From: Sporosarcina oncorhynchi
GTDB taxonomy: Bacteria; Bacillota; Bacilli; Bacillales_A; Planococcaceae
Reading direction: 5' to 3'
NCBI RefSeq assembly: GCF_033304615.1
Contig: NZ_CP129118.1
Location: 2,910,001 to 2,974,000 of the forward strand
DNA: 64,000 nucleotides
In this document: positions 35,385 to 43,436 of the stretch, piece by piece
How the letters are laid out: each line of letters opens with the position of its first letter
Numbering within the stretch: the stretch's first letter is position 1
The notes under the pieces: generated by a model
Seen by the model: only the letters and a program-made list of their open reading frames with translations
Database searches by the model: none
What the model was told of the DNA's origin: nothing
Position numbers and translations under genes: made by a program

Positions 35385-36614
35385 TTATAGTATTTTTTTC
35401 AGATACGTAAGAGCTGACTTATACTGGCGACATTCTTCGTAGTAAGCAACCAATTCATAGATATATTCCTTAATCATTTGTTGGTCAGAACGCTCCTCGA
35501 AATATGGCAATGCTATCATTGAAATATAAAATTCAAAAATCGGATCATGTTCCAGTTTCTCTAGTTTATACTTGAGGACTTGAAACTTTATGACATGCTC
35601 CTCGTCTTTTACACTTTCCGCAATTTCCCGCCCGACATTTATAAACTTAGTCGCACTCGATTCATCTTCAATACGTAGAAACTCTTTAGAAATGCTGTAG
35701 CTAGTTTTCATTCGCGATTTTTCGTCGTCACGATAGCCTAGACTTATTTGAAAAGCTGTAATCGCTTCGGAAGACTTACCTTCATCGGCACAGACCAATC
35801 CTAAGTTATGATAAACTTTAGCGATGACTTCTCGGTTTTGTAAGGGCGTCACTTTCTCCAAGATGCTAAGATAAGTCTCTTTTGCTCGTTCCAAGTTACC
35901 CATTTTTCGGTAGTTAATCCCTAATAGGAGCTGACAATTCACGCATTGTTCATAATCCATCTTTCGAGCAAAGAGTTCCAAGGCTTTTTCTTCGTAATAT
36001 GTCGACATTGAATATTCACCTAAAAGATGGTGTACGAGTGCAAGCTGGTAATACACATCCTCTATTTCACTCCGGGGCACAAGTTTCTCTGCTTCTTTGT
36101 AGAGCTGGAGCGACTTTGTAAGGCTACCATACATGTAATGATAAAGGCCGCCATACCGGTTGTAATATGGCTTCATCATTTCGGGTATATACTCCTGCAA
36201 CTTAGTCGTCTCCTCGTAAAGTTCGAACGCTTCCTCACGCTCATTCTTCATTAAAGCAATACGCAATCCAAACAACACTTTAAACACCTGCATTGCCGGA
36301 TCGATGATCATTCGATTCTTCGCTATAATTTCATTATATAAGTCGACCGCACTTTCCTTGAATCCATTCCGGATTGCCCGGTGAAGTTCCAACGATTTTA
36401 GTTGTAGTTTATGAAGATAATCACCTTCCAGCTTCAAATCTGCCGTTTCCAATCCAAGCTTAGAACAGAAAATATCCAACATTTCATTGCTAGGCTCTAC
36501 GATTTCATTTTCAATTTTGCTTAGATAGGATGTAGCGCAAACTCCTAAAGCCAACTCTTTCTGTGTTAGATTGTTCTTGGTGCGAAAGTATCTGATTTTC
36601 GAACCGATTCCCAC
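35385..36614 (-). CDS. RRNPP-type quorum-sensing regulator (HTH plus TPR)
   Basis: 409 residues. An N-terminal Xre-type HTH (IGSKIRYFRTKNNLTQKELA, then ATSYLSKIENEIVEPSNEML) is followed by about 340 residues of TPR-like helical repeats. Examples are YHYMYGSLTKSLQLYKEAEK, VYYQLALVHHLLGEYSMSTY and VYHNLGLVCADEGKSSEAIT. This is the NprR/PlcR architecture, in which a re-imported oligopeptide bound by the TPRs switches DNA binding. The ATG at 36614 follows GGGGGCGAAAGGGTGG. The 43-residue peptide gene directly behind it is the likely cognate signal. The length fits NprR (about 420) better than PlcR (about 285). Confidence 0.88.
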   Translation of the reverse strand: MGIGSKIRYFRTKNNLTQKELALGVCATSYLSKIENEIVEPSNEMLDIFCSKLGLETADLKLEGDYLHKLQLKSLELHRAIRNGFKESAVDLYNEIIAKNRMIIDPAMQVFKVLFGLRIALMKNEREEAFELYEETTKLQEYIPEMMKPYYNRYGGLYHYMYGSLTKSLQLYKEAEKLVPRSEIEDVYYQLALVHHLLGEYSMSTYYEEKALELFARKMDYEQCVNCQLLLGINYRKMGNLERAKETYLSILEKVTPLQNREVIAKVYHNLGLVCADEGKSSEAITAFQISLGYRDDEKSRMKTSYSISKEFLRIEDESSATKFINVGREIAESVKDEEHVIKFQVLKYKLEKLEHDPIFEFYISMIALPYFEERSDQQMIKEYIYELVAYYEECRQYKSALTYLKKIL

Positions 36615-36709
36615 CCTTTCGCCCCCTTTCTCCTATCTTTTATTTTAGCAAAGAATAACCATTTTGCTAGTCTTTGTAAAGTTGAGAAAGTTAAGGGTGA
36701 AAAACTGGC

Positions 36710-36937
36710 CTAAATACAGATTTTATTTGAGAGTTTCCTAAAGTTAAGAAACATTCTTCTATCTTTCACCATAGGTTTCAATTCCTTTTGTGAAAATATA
36801 AAACGAAGCATAGTTAACACATTTTCATAACTATCATTGCAAGTTCTCCGATCCCCCCGAAGTGCGTCTATCATTTTTTCTATAACCTCATTTTCCTCTA
36901 ACCTTTTCAACGCTGCAAAATCTTTACGAATTGTCAT
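36710..36937 (-). CDS. hypothetical short protein
   Basis: 75 residues, not recognised: MTIRKDFAALKRLEENEVIE, then ALRGDRRTCNDSYENVLTML and a basic C-terminus. No signal or membrane segment. The ribosome site is poor. It lies between the RRNPP gene (same strand) and the divergent marR gene and may be a remnant or a chance frame. Confidence 0.35.
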   Translation of the reverse strand: MTIRKDFAALKRLEENEVIEKMIDALRGDRRTCNDSYENVLTMLRFIFSQKELKPMVKDRRMFLNFRKLSNKICI

Positions 36938-36968
36938 ATCCAAGTAAGCCCAACTAGGACAGATTTAA

Positions 36969-36997
36969 TTGACAACTAGACATGAATTATCTATACT
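36969..36997 (+). promoter_or_regulatory. sigma-A promoter of the marR gene
   Basis: Perfect TTGACA and near-perfect TATACT separated by 17 bases, 66 bases before the marR start codon. Confidence 0.85.
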
Positions 36998-37007
36998 GAA
37001 TTATGCT

Positions 37008-37034
37008 TTAACTATTAAACCTTTTAATAGCTAA
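37008..37034. promoter_or_regulatory. palindromic operator candidate for MarR
   Basis: TTAACTATTAAA-CC-TTTTAATAGCTAA forms a 27-base inverted repeat (one mismatch) starting 10 bases after the -10 box. A MarR dimer bound here would block transcription, giving autoregulation. Confidence 0.6.
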
Positions 37035-37062
37035 AGTAAATTCGGAAAAAGGAGTGAATAAT

Positions 37063-37518
37063 ATGCCATCTGAAAATGAAGATCTATTTTCCGAATTCGG
37101 AAAACTTTATTGGGGTTTATCAAGAGAAATGAGTTATATGTGGAAAGATATCTTCGAAAAGCACTTTCCAGGTTCCCAGTCGCATATTTTATTTCTACTG
37201 GAACGTCATGGTCAAAAGAAGATGTCTGAGGTAGCAGAATCACTTTACCTCACACCTGGAGCAGTGACAACAGCTTCCGATAAATTACTTAAAAACGGCT
37301 ACATTGAGCGTGTCCGTGATGAACAAGATCGACGAAGCGTCTATATAGCAATTACAGATTTAGGGAGAGAAACGATTACAAAACTTCAGCGTGAGGGATT
37401 GGCTGTCATGAAAGTTGTCTTCGGACATTCATCAGACAAAGAGTTAGGGTTTTTAATAGAAACATTTAAACAAGCGAATACGACTGTCTCTCGGATTCGA
37501 AAGGATAAGGAAGTATGA
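37063..37518 (+). CDS. MarR-family transcriptional regulator
   Basis: 151 residues: dimerisation helices at both ends and a central winged helix (HILFLLERHGQKKMSEVAES, LTPGAVTTASDKLLKNGYIE, then RVRDEQDRRSVYIAITDLGR with the DxRS wing). MarR repressors usually answer phenolic or oxidant signals. The ATG at 37063 is eight bases from AGGAG. Its stop overlaps the start of an MFS pump gene (ATGA), a typical regulator-pump pair, but that pump is destroyed here. A strong promoter and a palindrome precede it. Confidence 0.9.
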   Translation: MPSENEDLFSEFGKLYWGLSREMSYMWKDIFEKHFPGSQSHILFLLERHGQKKMSEVAESLYLTPGAVTTASDKLLKNGYIERVRDEQDRRSVYIAITDLGRETITKLQREGLAVMKVVFGHSSDKELGFLIETFKQANTTVSRIRKDKEV

Positions 37519-37649
37519 ATCATTTAACAGATAAAAAAAAGGTTACGATCATGATTGCTATCATGGTCGCATTATTCTTCTCCGCCATTAACCAAACGAT
37601 TATCGGTGTAGCGATGCCACGCATTATTGCAAAGCTTGGCGTAATTAAG
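37515..37649 (+). pseudogene. MFS drug-efflux transporter, first helix only
   Basis: About 44 codons (MNHLTDKKKVTIMIAIMVAL, then FFSAINQTIIGVAMPRIIAK) match the opening of EmrB/QacA-type 14-helix pumps, including the motif around TIIGVAMP. The sequence then enters palindromic element copy 3 at 37649 and the rest of the gene is gone. It overlaps the marR stop by four bases. Confidence 0.82.
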
Positions 37650-37730
37650 GTGCCTGGCACTCAAACAATCACGTTAACCGAAACAAACATAAATGATTGA
37701 ACTTTCATGATTGAACGAGTGACAGGCACC
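37649..37730 (+). repeat. GGTGCC palindromic element, copy 3
   Basis: 82 bases, GGTGCCTGGCACTC to GAGTGACAGGCACC, flanked by AATTA-A on the left and ATA on the right. It separates the cut MFS gene from the duplicated ATPase tail. Confidence 0.88.
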
Positions 37731-37738
37731 ATACACTA

Positions 37739-37914
37739 CAGTTCATCATCTCCACACACTCCCCAATCGTCATGGCACACCCGCTCTCTAAAATCATTCA
37801 GATAACTGAAGACGGGATGCATGAAACAACATTGGAAGAAACCGATCACTACGCCATCATGAAACAGTTTTTCGAAAACCGGGAGCGAATGTTACATCAT
37901 CTTTTTGTAGAATG
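37739..37914 (+). pseudogene. 3' fragment of the ABC-type ATPase gene (block copy B)
   Basis: Nearly identical to 27315-27491, covering FIISTHSPIVM through HHLFVE and the stop codon. The Walker motifs are absent. It begins eight bases after palindromic element copy 3. Confidence 0.9.
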
Positions 37915-37922
37915 AATCAGCA

Positions 37923-37956
37923 CGCCCCTCGATAACAGTTTGTCGAGGAGCGTTTT
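37923..37956 (+). terminator. terminator (block copy B)
   Basis: CGCCCCTCGA pairs with TCGAGGAGCG (one mismatch), then TTTT. Homologous to 28880-28910. Confidence 0.75.
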
Positions 37957-38050
37957 CTTTTTGACGGGCATGTACAAAGGAATTTCGCGCATTGTGCCGA
38001 ATTAGTGATAAGAGGATAATCGTCAATACGAACAATGGGAGGCATACATA

Positions 38051-38677
38051 ATGGATCGAGAGGAATCACGCAGGCTGGAACTTATGATTCCGGATCTTCG
38101 GAAAAAAGAATTGCGGTCAAAACTGACATCTTCAGAACAGCGAGATTTGGATAAGGCGAGAGCCATTAAGGCTGAAAAATACCCGAATAGCACGACCGAG
38201 CAATATGCGGATAAAGTGCGGGTAATGGCCATTCGCAATTACACAATTATCGAGACAACACCTAAGGCATCATTCTTTCAAAAGCTGTTGAAGCAGGAAA
38301 ACCCAACAGAGTATAGACTGCAATTCCCGAATGAAAAAGAGGATGTAGCGGAGTTTACCTTCCCATACACACTCGGCCTTGAAATCCGTCAATTGATGGA
38401 AGATGCCGGACTCGGACTTGATTGGCCGAAAATGTTGCCGGTCGATGACGGCATGTGCCACACAGATCCGCTCGAAGAAGATGATAAGGAATGGTTTGAG
38501 TCTTTCCCAGATCCTGCTTGGTGCGCCTCTAAATTACACGAAGCAAAAAACCTGGAGCAGAAAGCCGCTGCTCATAGTGAGGACATCGCTCAAGTGATTC
38601 AGTGGATCAAGACCCATTGGGAGAATGGGTTTAACATCTACGCGGATATCGATCCTTGGGAAGTGGACGATCTCTGA
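38051..38677 (+). CDS. hypothetical protein, block copy B
   Basis: 208 residues, intact, 202 of 208 identical to the product of 29008-29634. The upstream sequence, including the GGGAGGCATACATA ribosome site, is duplicated as well. See copy A for the residue features; function unknown. Confidence 0.75.
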   Translation: MDREESRRLELMIPDLRKKELRSKLTSSEQRDLDKARAIKAEKYPNSTTEQYADKVRVMAIRNYTIIETTPKASFFQKLLKQENPTEYRLQFPNEKEDVAEFTFPYTLGLEIRQLMEDAGLGLDWPKMLPVDDGMCHTDPLEEDDKEWFESFPDPAWCASKLHEAKNLEQKAAAHSEDIAQVIQWIKTHWENGFNIYADIDPWEVDDL

Positions 38678-38716
38678 GGCATTGAAATGTAGTAAGGAGT
38701 ACTTGGGGGTGGAGCA

Positions 38717-39160
38717 TTGAAATTCGAGGATTTGGTCAATGAGACGGGTTTTTGTATTTCATTTGAACAAGTAAGTGTACCGAAAAGCAAAGGGGTCAAT
38801 TTGAGATTCATTGTACATAAAGCGAAGGATAGTTGGCAATTACGTGTTCATCCTCAACCAGATGTAGAGGTGACAGCCTATCAGATTGATTTTTCTTACT
38901 ACATTACATTTCTTGCCGCGGTGAATATGTATACTCGTTGGAATGACGATGAACGATTCAGGGGAGATGCGTTCAGGATTTATGAGAAGTCGATGTTCCT
39001 CGATTATTTGGAGAACGAATGGAAGCTGTCCGGTCCAGAATTGCCAGGCAAGAGGCCCATATTATACGCGCTGGCCTGTATTGATCACATCGTCTATATT
39101 GTTTCGCACGAGGAACCGATTGTTACGAAAATCACATCCGACATTACAGAAAGGAACTAA
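38717..39160 (+). CDS. hypothetical protein, present only in block copy B
   Basis: 147 residues, family not recognised: KFEDLVNETGFCISFEQVSV, then VHKAKDSWQLRVHPQPDVEV and DFSYYITFLAAVNMYTRWND. Soluble, aromatic-rich. The start is TTG at 38717 after GGGGGTGGAG. Copy A has only about 65 bases between the 208-residue gene and the SnoaL gene, so this gene was gained in B or lost from A. Confidence 0.65.
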   Translation: MKFEDLVNETGFCISFEQVSVPKSKGVNLRFIVHKAKDSWQLRVHPQPDVEVTAYQIDFSYYITFLAAVNMYTRWNDDERFRGDAFRIYEKSMFLDYLENEWKLSGPELPGKRPILYALACIDHIVYIVSHEEPIVTKITSDITERN

Positions 39161-39166
39161 CCAACA

Positions 39167-39322
39167 ATGAATACAGCAATCACAACAAAAATGAAAATTC
39201 ATAAACCGGCAAGTGACGTGTTCGAAGCGATTGTCGATCCCGTGAAAATGGGCGGCTATTGGTTTTCCTCGGGTATGATGAGCATCAAAATGAGTGTGCA
39301 GCGTTGTGGAATAGCAGCGTGA
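39167..39322 (+). pseudogene. SRPBCC/AHSA1 gene, 5' fragment
   Basis: Codons 1-37 (TTKMKIHKPASDVFEAIVDP, GGYWFSSG) match the start of the intact SRPBCC genes at 30118 and 39767. It then diverges and stops after 51 codons. A local extra copy that lost its 3' end. Confidence 0.8.
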
Positions 39323-39350
39323 GTTGTTAATACGAAAGGGTGTAACTACA

Positions 39351-39722
39351 ATGGAATCACATAAAGTCAAAGCAGTGGACTATCTACAACTAATCGTCGC
39401 AGGCAAAATAGACGAAGCTTATGAAAAGTACGTAAGCCCCGAGCTCCGCCACCACAATCCCTATTTCTCTGGGGATGGAGGATCGTTGAAGCAGGCGATG
39501 AAAGAGAATGACGGCATGAGCCCGAACAAGACATTCGAAGTGAAACAGACGATAACTGAGGGGGAAATGGTGATGGTCTATTCCCACATCAAACAGAACC
39601 TTAATGACCTTGGAGCAGCAGTAGTCCACATTTTCCGCTTTTCTAACGGCAAAATCGTTGAAATGTGGGACGTTGGTCAACCCGTTCCGGAAGAATCACC
39701 GAATGAAAATGGAATGTTTTAA
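39351..39722 (+). CDS. SnoaL-like (NTF2 fold) protein, block copy B
   Basis: 123 residues, about 90% identical to copy A at 29702; differences cluster in the first 35 residues and around TITEGEMVMVY. Intact, with the ribosome site GAAAGGGTG before the ATG. Ligand unknown. Confidence 0.82.
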   Translation: MESHKVKAVDYLQLIVAGKIDEAYEKYVSPELRHHNPYFSGDGGSLKQAMKENDGMSPNKTFEVKQTITEGEMVMVYSHIKQNLNDLGAAVVHIFRFSNGKIVEMWDVGQPVPEESPNENGMF

Positions 39723-39766
39723 TTCCTCATTAATTATCTGCAATGACAGAAAGGAAGTTACATACA

Positions 39767-40192
39767 TTGAATACGGATATCACAACAAAAATGAAGATTC
39801 ATAAACCGGCAAGTGACGTGTTCGAAGCGATTGTCAATCCCGAGAAAATGGCCGGCTATTGGTTTTCCTCTGGCACGGATAGAGTCGAACAAGGCAAGAC
39901 AATTACTTGGAAGTACGAGGAATATGGTGCCGAAGGGGTTATCGATGTAGTGGAGGTCCAGGACAACGAGAAAATCGTTTTCACGTGGGGCGAAACGACC
40001 GTGACGATGACATTGCATAACGAGGATGGGAGTACGCTCATGCAAGTGACTGAATCGGGAATGAAGGCCGATGACCCTGATCTCGTTGCTAAAATGGTTG
40101 GTCAAAAAGAAGGCTGGGTGTATATGCTAACGTGTTTGAAGGGGTATGTTGAAAACGGGATTACGACGTTACGGGCTTCGTTAGTTCATTAA
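39767..40192 (+). CDS. SRPBCC/AHSA1-domain protein, block copy B
   Basis: 141 residues, a close match to copy A (30118-30543) throughout, with the same TTG start behind AAAGGAAG. An ATG at 39743 in frame lies upstream of the ribosome site and is rejected. It directly precedes the intact hydrolase gene by 10 bases, so the SnoaL-SRPBCC-hydrolase order may be one transcript. Confidence 0.85.
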   Translation: MNTDITTKMKIHKPASDVFEAIVNPEKMAGYWFSSGTDRVEQGKTITWKYEEYGAEGVIDVVEVQDNEKIVFTWGETTVTMTLHNEDGSTLMQVTESGMKADDPDLVAKMVGQKEGWVYMLTCLKGYVENGITTLRASLVH

Positions 40193-40202
40193 GGGGGATG
40201 TC

Positions 40203-41012
40203 ATGAAGAGCTTACGGGAGAAAATAGAAGCACGTTTGGAAGATGCGAAAGGCACTTGGTCTGTTGCGGTCGAGGATTTGACTAAAGGCGAAGCGTTTTC
40301 TTTGAATGGCAACGAATCCTTTTATGCGGCTAGCGTTATCAAGGTGCCCATTATGGCGGCGGTGTTTGCTGCAGCGGAAGAAGGAGTTATCCGATTAGGG
40401 GATTGTTTGCCGTTGCGGAGAGATAATATCGTCGGTGGCAGCGGCGTTCTGCAGTTTATGTCCCCCGGCATTGAATTGCCGATTTATGATTTAATCACCC
40501 TCATGATTATCCAAAGTGATAATACTGCGACGAATATGTTGATAGATTTAATTGGAACCGAAAAGATTCAAGCTGTCATGAACGGCTTAGGGATGGAACG
40601 AAGCGAAATTCATCATAAATTAATGATTGTCCAAGCAAATCGGACGAACAGCAATGATATAACTGCAGCCGATATAACTGCTTTATTGACGCGGATTGCT
40701 CGGGGAGAATGCGTTTCGTTGCATGCATCTGAGCAGATGGTGCGCATTCTGAAACAACAGCAACTGTCGAATGGCTTGGCTGACCGCTTTCCTGCTACTG
40801 AGTCTACCATCGTCGGTGCCATTCCACAGTGGGAGTTTGCCGGGAAAACGGGCACTGTCGAAGGAATTATGCATGAATGTGCATTGCTATATGTGCATGG
40901 CCGTTGTGTAGCGGTTACCGTGCTGTCAAAAGGGTGCACAGAAGTAGAGTCGCGTGAGATGATTGCGCAAATCGGCAGTGACGTGTATATGTATAGCAGT
41001 AGGAATAATTGA
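40203..41012 (+). CDS. serine hydrolase with class A beta-lactamase fold
   Basis: 269 residues. The active-site motifs of class A enzymes are all present: S44-V-I-K47, S105-D-N107 and K215-T-G217. There is no signal peptide, so it is predicted to stay in the cytoplasm, unlike true secreted beta-lactamases. Relatives of this kind form the beta-lactamase2 domain family of uncertain substrate. GGGGGAT precedes the ATG at 40203, ten bases after the SRPBCC stop. Copy A of this gene is cut just before the catalytic Ser. Antibiotic resistance should not be inferred from the fold. Confidence 0.85.
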   Translation: MKSLREKIEARLEDAKGTWSVAVEDLTKGEAFSLNGNESFYAASVIKVPIMAAVFAAAEEGVIRLGDCLPLRRDNIVGGSGVLQFMSPGIELPIYDLITLMIIQSDNTATNMLIDLIGTEKIQAVMNGLGMERSEIHHKLMIVQANRTNSNDITAADITALLTRIARGECVSLHASEQMVRILKQQQLSNGLADRFPATESTIVGAIPQWEFAGKTGTVEGIMHECALLYVHGRCVAVTVLSKGCTEVESREMIAQIGSDVYMYSSRNN

Positions 41013-41227
41013 AGATTATTTATTGCCAGATGCGGACCATTCCTCATTTGGTTTTTCTTTTCCATAACCTGCATACGTGCTGACGACGGATAATCCGTTG
41101 ATGCTTATGACGTTCTAATTAAATTTCATTATTTCATTAGGATGGAAATAGTCGCCTATATTGATTCAACTGATAGTTAAAGCGTACTATATAAGCTCGA
41201 CAACCATTTTTCATTTTACGAAAAGTA

Positions 41228-41259
41228 AAGGCTAAACGAATTGGTATCCGTTTAGCCTT
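41228..41259. terminator. bidirectional terminator
   Basis: A perfect 11-bp stem AAGGCTAAACG with its complement and a ten-base loop, between converging genes (hydrolase and dioxygenase). Few flanking Ts. Confidence 0.6.
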
Positions 41260-41311
41260 CAACTACTACGTGTATGAAGCTTAAACCGTTCTTACATAGG
41301 ACAGACGAATG

Positions 41312-42247
41312 TTAATCAACTGAACGCACTGTAATTGGGATGAGTGATTCTGTCAGTTTTTCACGGTGCTGCTCGTATTGTGCGGGCAACATCAAGTTTT
41401 CTCCCATCGTTTCGGGTGATTCATCATGAGCAAAACCTGGAGGATCTGTAGCGATCTCAAATAAGATGTCTCCGTGTTCTTTGAAGTATATGGCATTGAA
41501 GTAATTACGGTCTCTTACTTCTGTTACCCCAAAGCCAGAATTCCCGACGAATTCTTGCCACTCCAATTGGTCTTGGTCATCTTTTGCACGCCAGGCAATG
41601 TGATGCACTGTCCCCACGCCCATTTCTCCACGACCAAGAGGCGTTGTTTTTAAATCGATAATATTTCCAATATCGCCGTAAGAACGGAAACGTGTTAAGT
41701 CCCCTTCTTCACCAAGTTTTTCAAGCCCCATTACGTCTTCAAGCGTTGTTGCTGTTTCCTTTGGGCGACTTGAAAGCAATGTTGCCCCGCCGAAGCCTTT
41801 AATCGCTACATCTGGCGTGATGTCACCAATTGTATACGTATTTACGTCTCCATCTTCTCGCTCTACCAATTCCAGTTGAAGACCATGTGTGTCTTCAAAC
41901 AATACATACGTTTCGTTAAACCGTGTTTCTTTTGTATAATGAATGTTGAGTCTTTCAAGACGGTTTTCCCAGAACGACAGCGCGCCCATCGGGACTACAA
42001 ATGAGATTACACCGACTTGTCCTGCACCAATCTTTCCTTGAAAAGCGTTTGCCCACGGGAAGAATGTAATAATCGTTCCCGGTTTTCCAGCTCCGTTTCC
42101 GAAATACAAATGGTACGTTCCTGGATCGTCAAAGTTTACCGTTTTCTTCACTAATCGCAGCCCAAGCACGCCCGCATAAAAATCTACGTTCTCTTGAGGA
42201 TGGCCTACAATTGCAGTTATATGGTGAATTCCAGCTGTTTTCATCAT
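41312..42247 (-). CDS. ring-cleaving dioxygenase-like protein (two-domain VOC family)
   Basis: 311 residues with two VOC modules. The first opens GIHHITAIVGHPQENVDFYA and has LQLELVERED. The second has GVGTVHHIAWRAKDDQDQLE and ILFEIATDPPGFAHDE. The paired His-His-Glu pattern is that of the MhqO/YfiE-type thiol-dependent or ring-cleaving dioxygenases that detoxify quinones and hydroquinones in Firmicutes. AGGAGG precedes ATG 42247. MhqO relatives are usually controlled by MarR-type MhqR; a marR gene lies 5 kb away, but a link is only a guess. Palindromic element copy 4 ends 31 bases upstream. Confidence 0.82.
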   Translation of the reverse strand: MMKTAGIHHITAIVGHPQENVDFYAGVLGLRLVKKTVNFDDPGTYHLYFGNGAGKPGTIITFFPWANAFQGKIGAGQVGVISFVVPMGALSFWENRLERLNIHYTKETRFNETYVLFEDTHGLQLELVEREDGDVNTYTIGDITPDVAIKGFGGATLLSSRPKETATTLEDVMGLEKLGEEGDLTRFRSYGDIGNIIDLKTTPLGRGEMGVGTVHHIAWRAKDDQDQLEWQEFVGNSGFGVTEVRDRNYFNAIYFKEHGDILFEIATDPPGFAHDESPETMGENLMLPAQYEQHREKLTESLIPITVRSVD

Positions 42248-42277
42248 TTACTTCCTCCTTGGATTCTTTTCAATTAA

Positions 42278-42345
42278 GGTGCCTGGCACTCAAACAATCA
42301 CGTTAACTGAAACAAACATAAATGATTGAACGAGTGACAGGCACC
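42278..42345 (+). repeat. GGTGCC palindromic element, copy 4
   Basis: 68 bases. It differs from copy 3 mainly by lacking about 14 internal bases (ACTTTCATGATTGA region). It lies in the promoter region of the dioxygenase gene. Confidence 0.85.
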
Positions 42346-42701
42346 ATAGTTATCAACGATTAAATTGTCTAATCAATTGAAAGCCCCTGGCCGTTTATTA
42401 CCAATTCAAACACTATTTTATTCGCGAAAGCATTATCTTTCTTAATACAAAGGATCTGTTATTTTCATTACCTCAAAACGACAACTATTAACCCTTTGCT
42501 TCCGCTGTCACAGCTCCTCGCTTTCTTTCATGCTAAAAGGCAAGAAGTCAATTTCATCGCCAATAGGTTGAGCAATATAAATATCTCGAATTCAAGATAA
42601 TAATACCATATTATTTATTTGTAAGCCATTTTTTCGGACTAGTAATCGGGGTTGTTGAATTCAGCTCTGTTACTTAATATTCATGATAAAAGATGAATAA
42701 A
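42346..42701. other. intergenic region with a possible gene tail
   Basis: About 355 bases. The only coding-like part is a minus-strand frame at 42508-42591 reading DIYIAQPIGDEIDFLPFSMK then ESEEL and a stop, which has no start and looks like the last 27 codons of a lost gene. The rest shows nothing. Confidence 0.3.
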
Positions 42702-42727
42702 AAAAGAACCTAAAAATAGGTTCTTTT
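42702..42727. terminator. bidirectional terminator
   Basis: AAAAGAACCT pairs exactly with AGGTTCTTTT around six bases, giving T runs on both strands. Confidence 0.75.
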
Positions 42728-42847
42728 CCCGCTAATCTACTTCATCTAGCGTCTTCTTTGGTTGATGAAGTTTGTTCGAAAATCGCACCTTTTAGCTTAA
42801 CAAGCACATTCCTTTTATACACAGCATTTTCGGAATGTGACATTAAA

Positions 42848-43006
42848 TTAACGTGTCAAAGCATAATAAATTACATATAGCCAACCAAACAATCCGTGTA
42901 TACAAGCCCATAAAATAGATTTGTGTAAACTCCAAGAAATAGCAATAGCTAAAGCCGACCCGAATGAAATGCCCGTAGAAACTGTTTTTTTAGTTTTGCT
43001 ATTCAC
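42848..43006 (-). CDS. small membrane protein
   Basis: 52 residues with two short hydrophobic segments (STGISFGSALAIAISWSLHK and LWACIHGLFGWLYVIYYALT). Function unknown. I start it at GTG 43006, which follows GGGGGTGTAGGA; an ATG at 43060 adds 18 residues that contain the ribosome site. Confidence 0.6.
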   Translation of the reverse strand: MNSKTKKTVSTGISFGSALAIAISWSLHKSILWACIHGLFGWLYVIYYALTR

Positions 43007-43189
43007 TCCTACACCCCCTGCGTTTAATGTGTCATATGCAGCATAAAAACTCCCTGTCACTTCTTCAACTAACTGGCGTTAGTTGTAATGTAAAGTTTTA
43101 CAATATTAGAATGCTCCCTCCACAATCCGGAGCGATTGTGGCATAGATGAATTCAACAATCGTACCCTTTAATGGAATTAGATGAAACC

Positions 43190-43390
43190 GTTGATTTGCG
43201 TTCCGGCCGGACGCGTTCCTGGGGACGTGCGGCGATCCTCCTCGGTCCGCTACGCTACCCTGTGGGATTTCAACCTGTTAGTGCTAAGATGTAGATGTGC
43301 TCCTTTTCGCTACGCTTCACTCGCAAAAGCCGTTCTACGTTACGGCTCTCGCTTATACCAAAGGAGTCGCCGGCCTCCACTCCAATCAAC
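43190..43390 (-). repeat. intergenic hairpin repeat (GTTGATT...AATCAAC)
   Basis: 201 bases with ends GTTGATT and AATCAAC, GC-rich and self-complementary (CCGTTCTACGTTACGGC, GGACGCGTTCC). Read on the minus strand it opens TTGATTGGAGTGGAGGCCGG, close to the 16685 and 48076 elements. Confidence 0.65.
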
Positions 43391-43436
43391 TAAGAGTGTA
43401 GTACTTCACAATCGCCCCCGTTTGCAGAAGAAACGC

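Noticed and set aside
40203..41012. Antibiotic-resistance beta-lactamase
   Set aside because: Catalytic motifs fit the fold, but absence of a signal peptide and the gene context do not support a resistance role.
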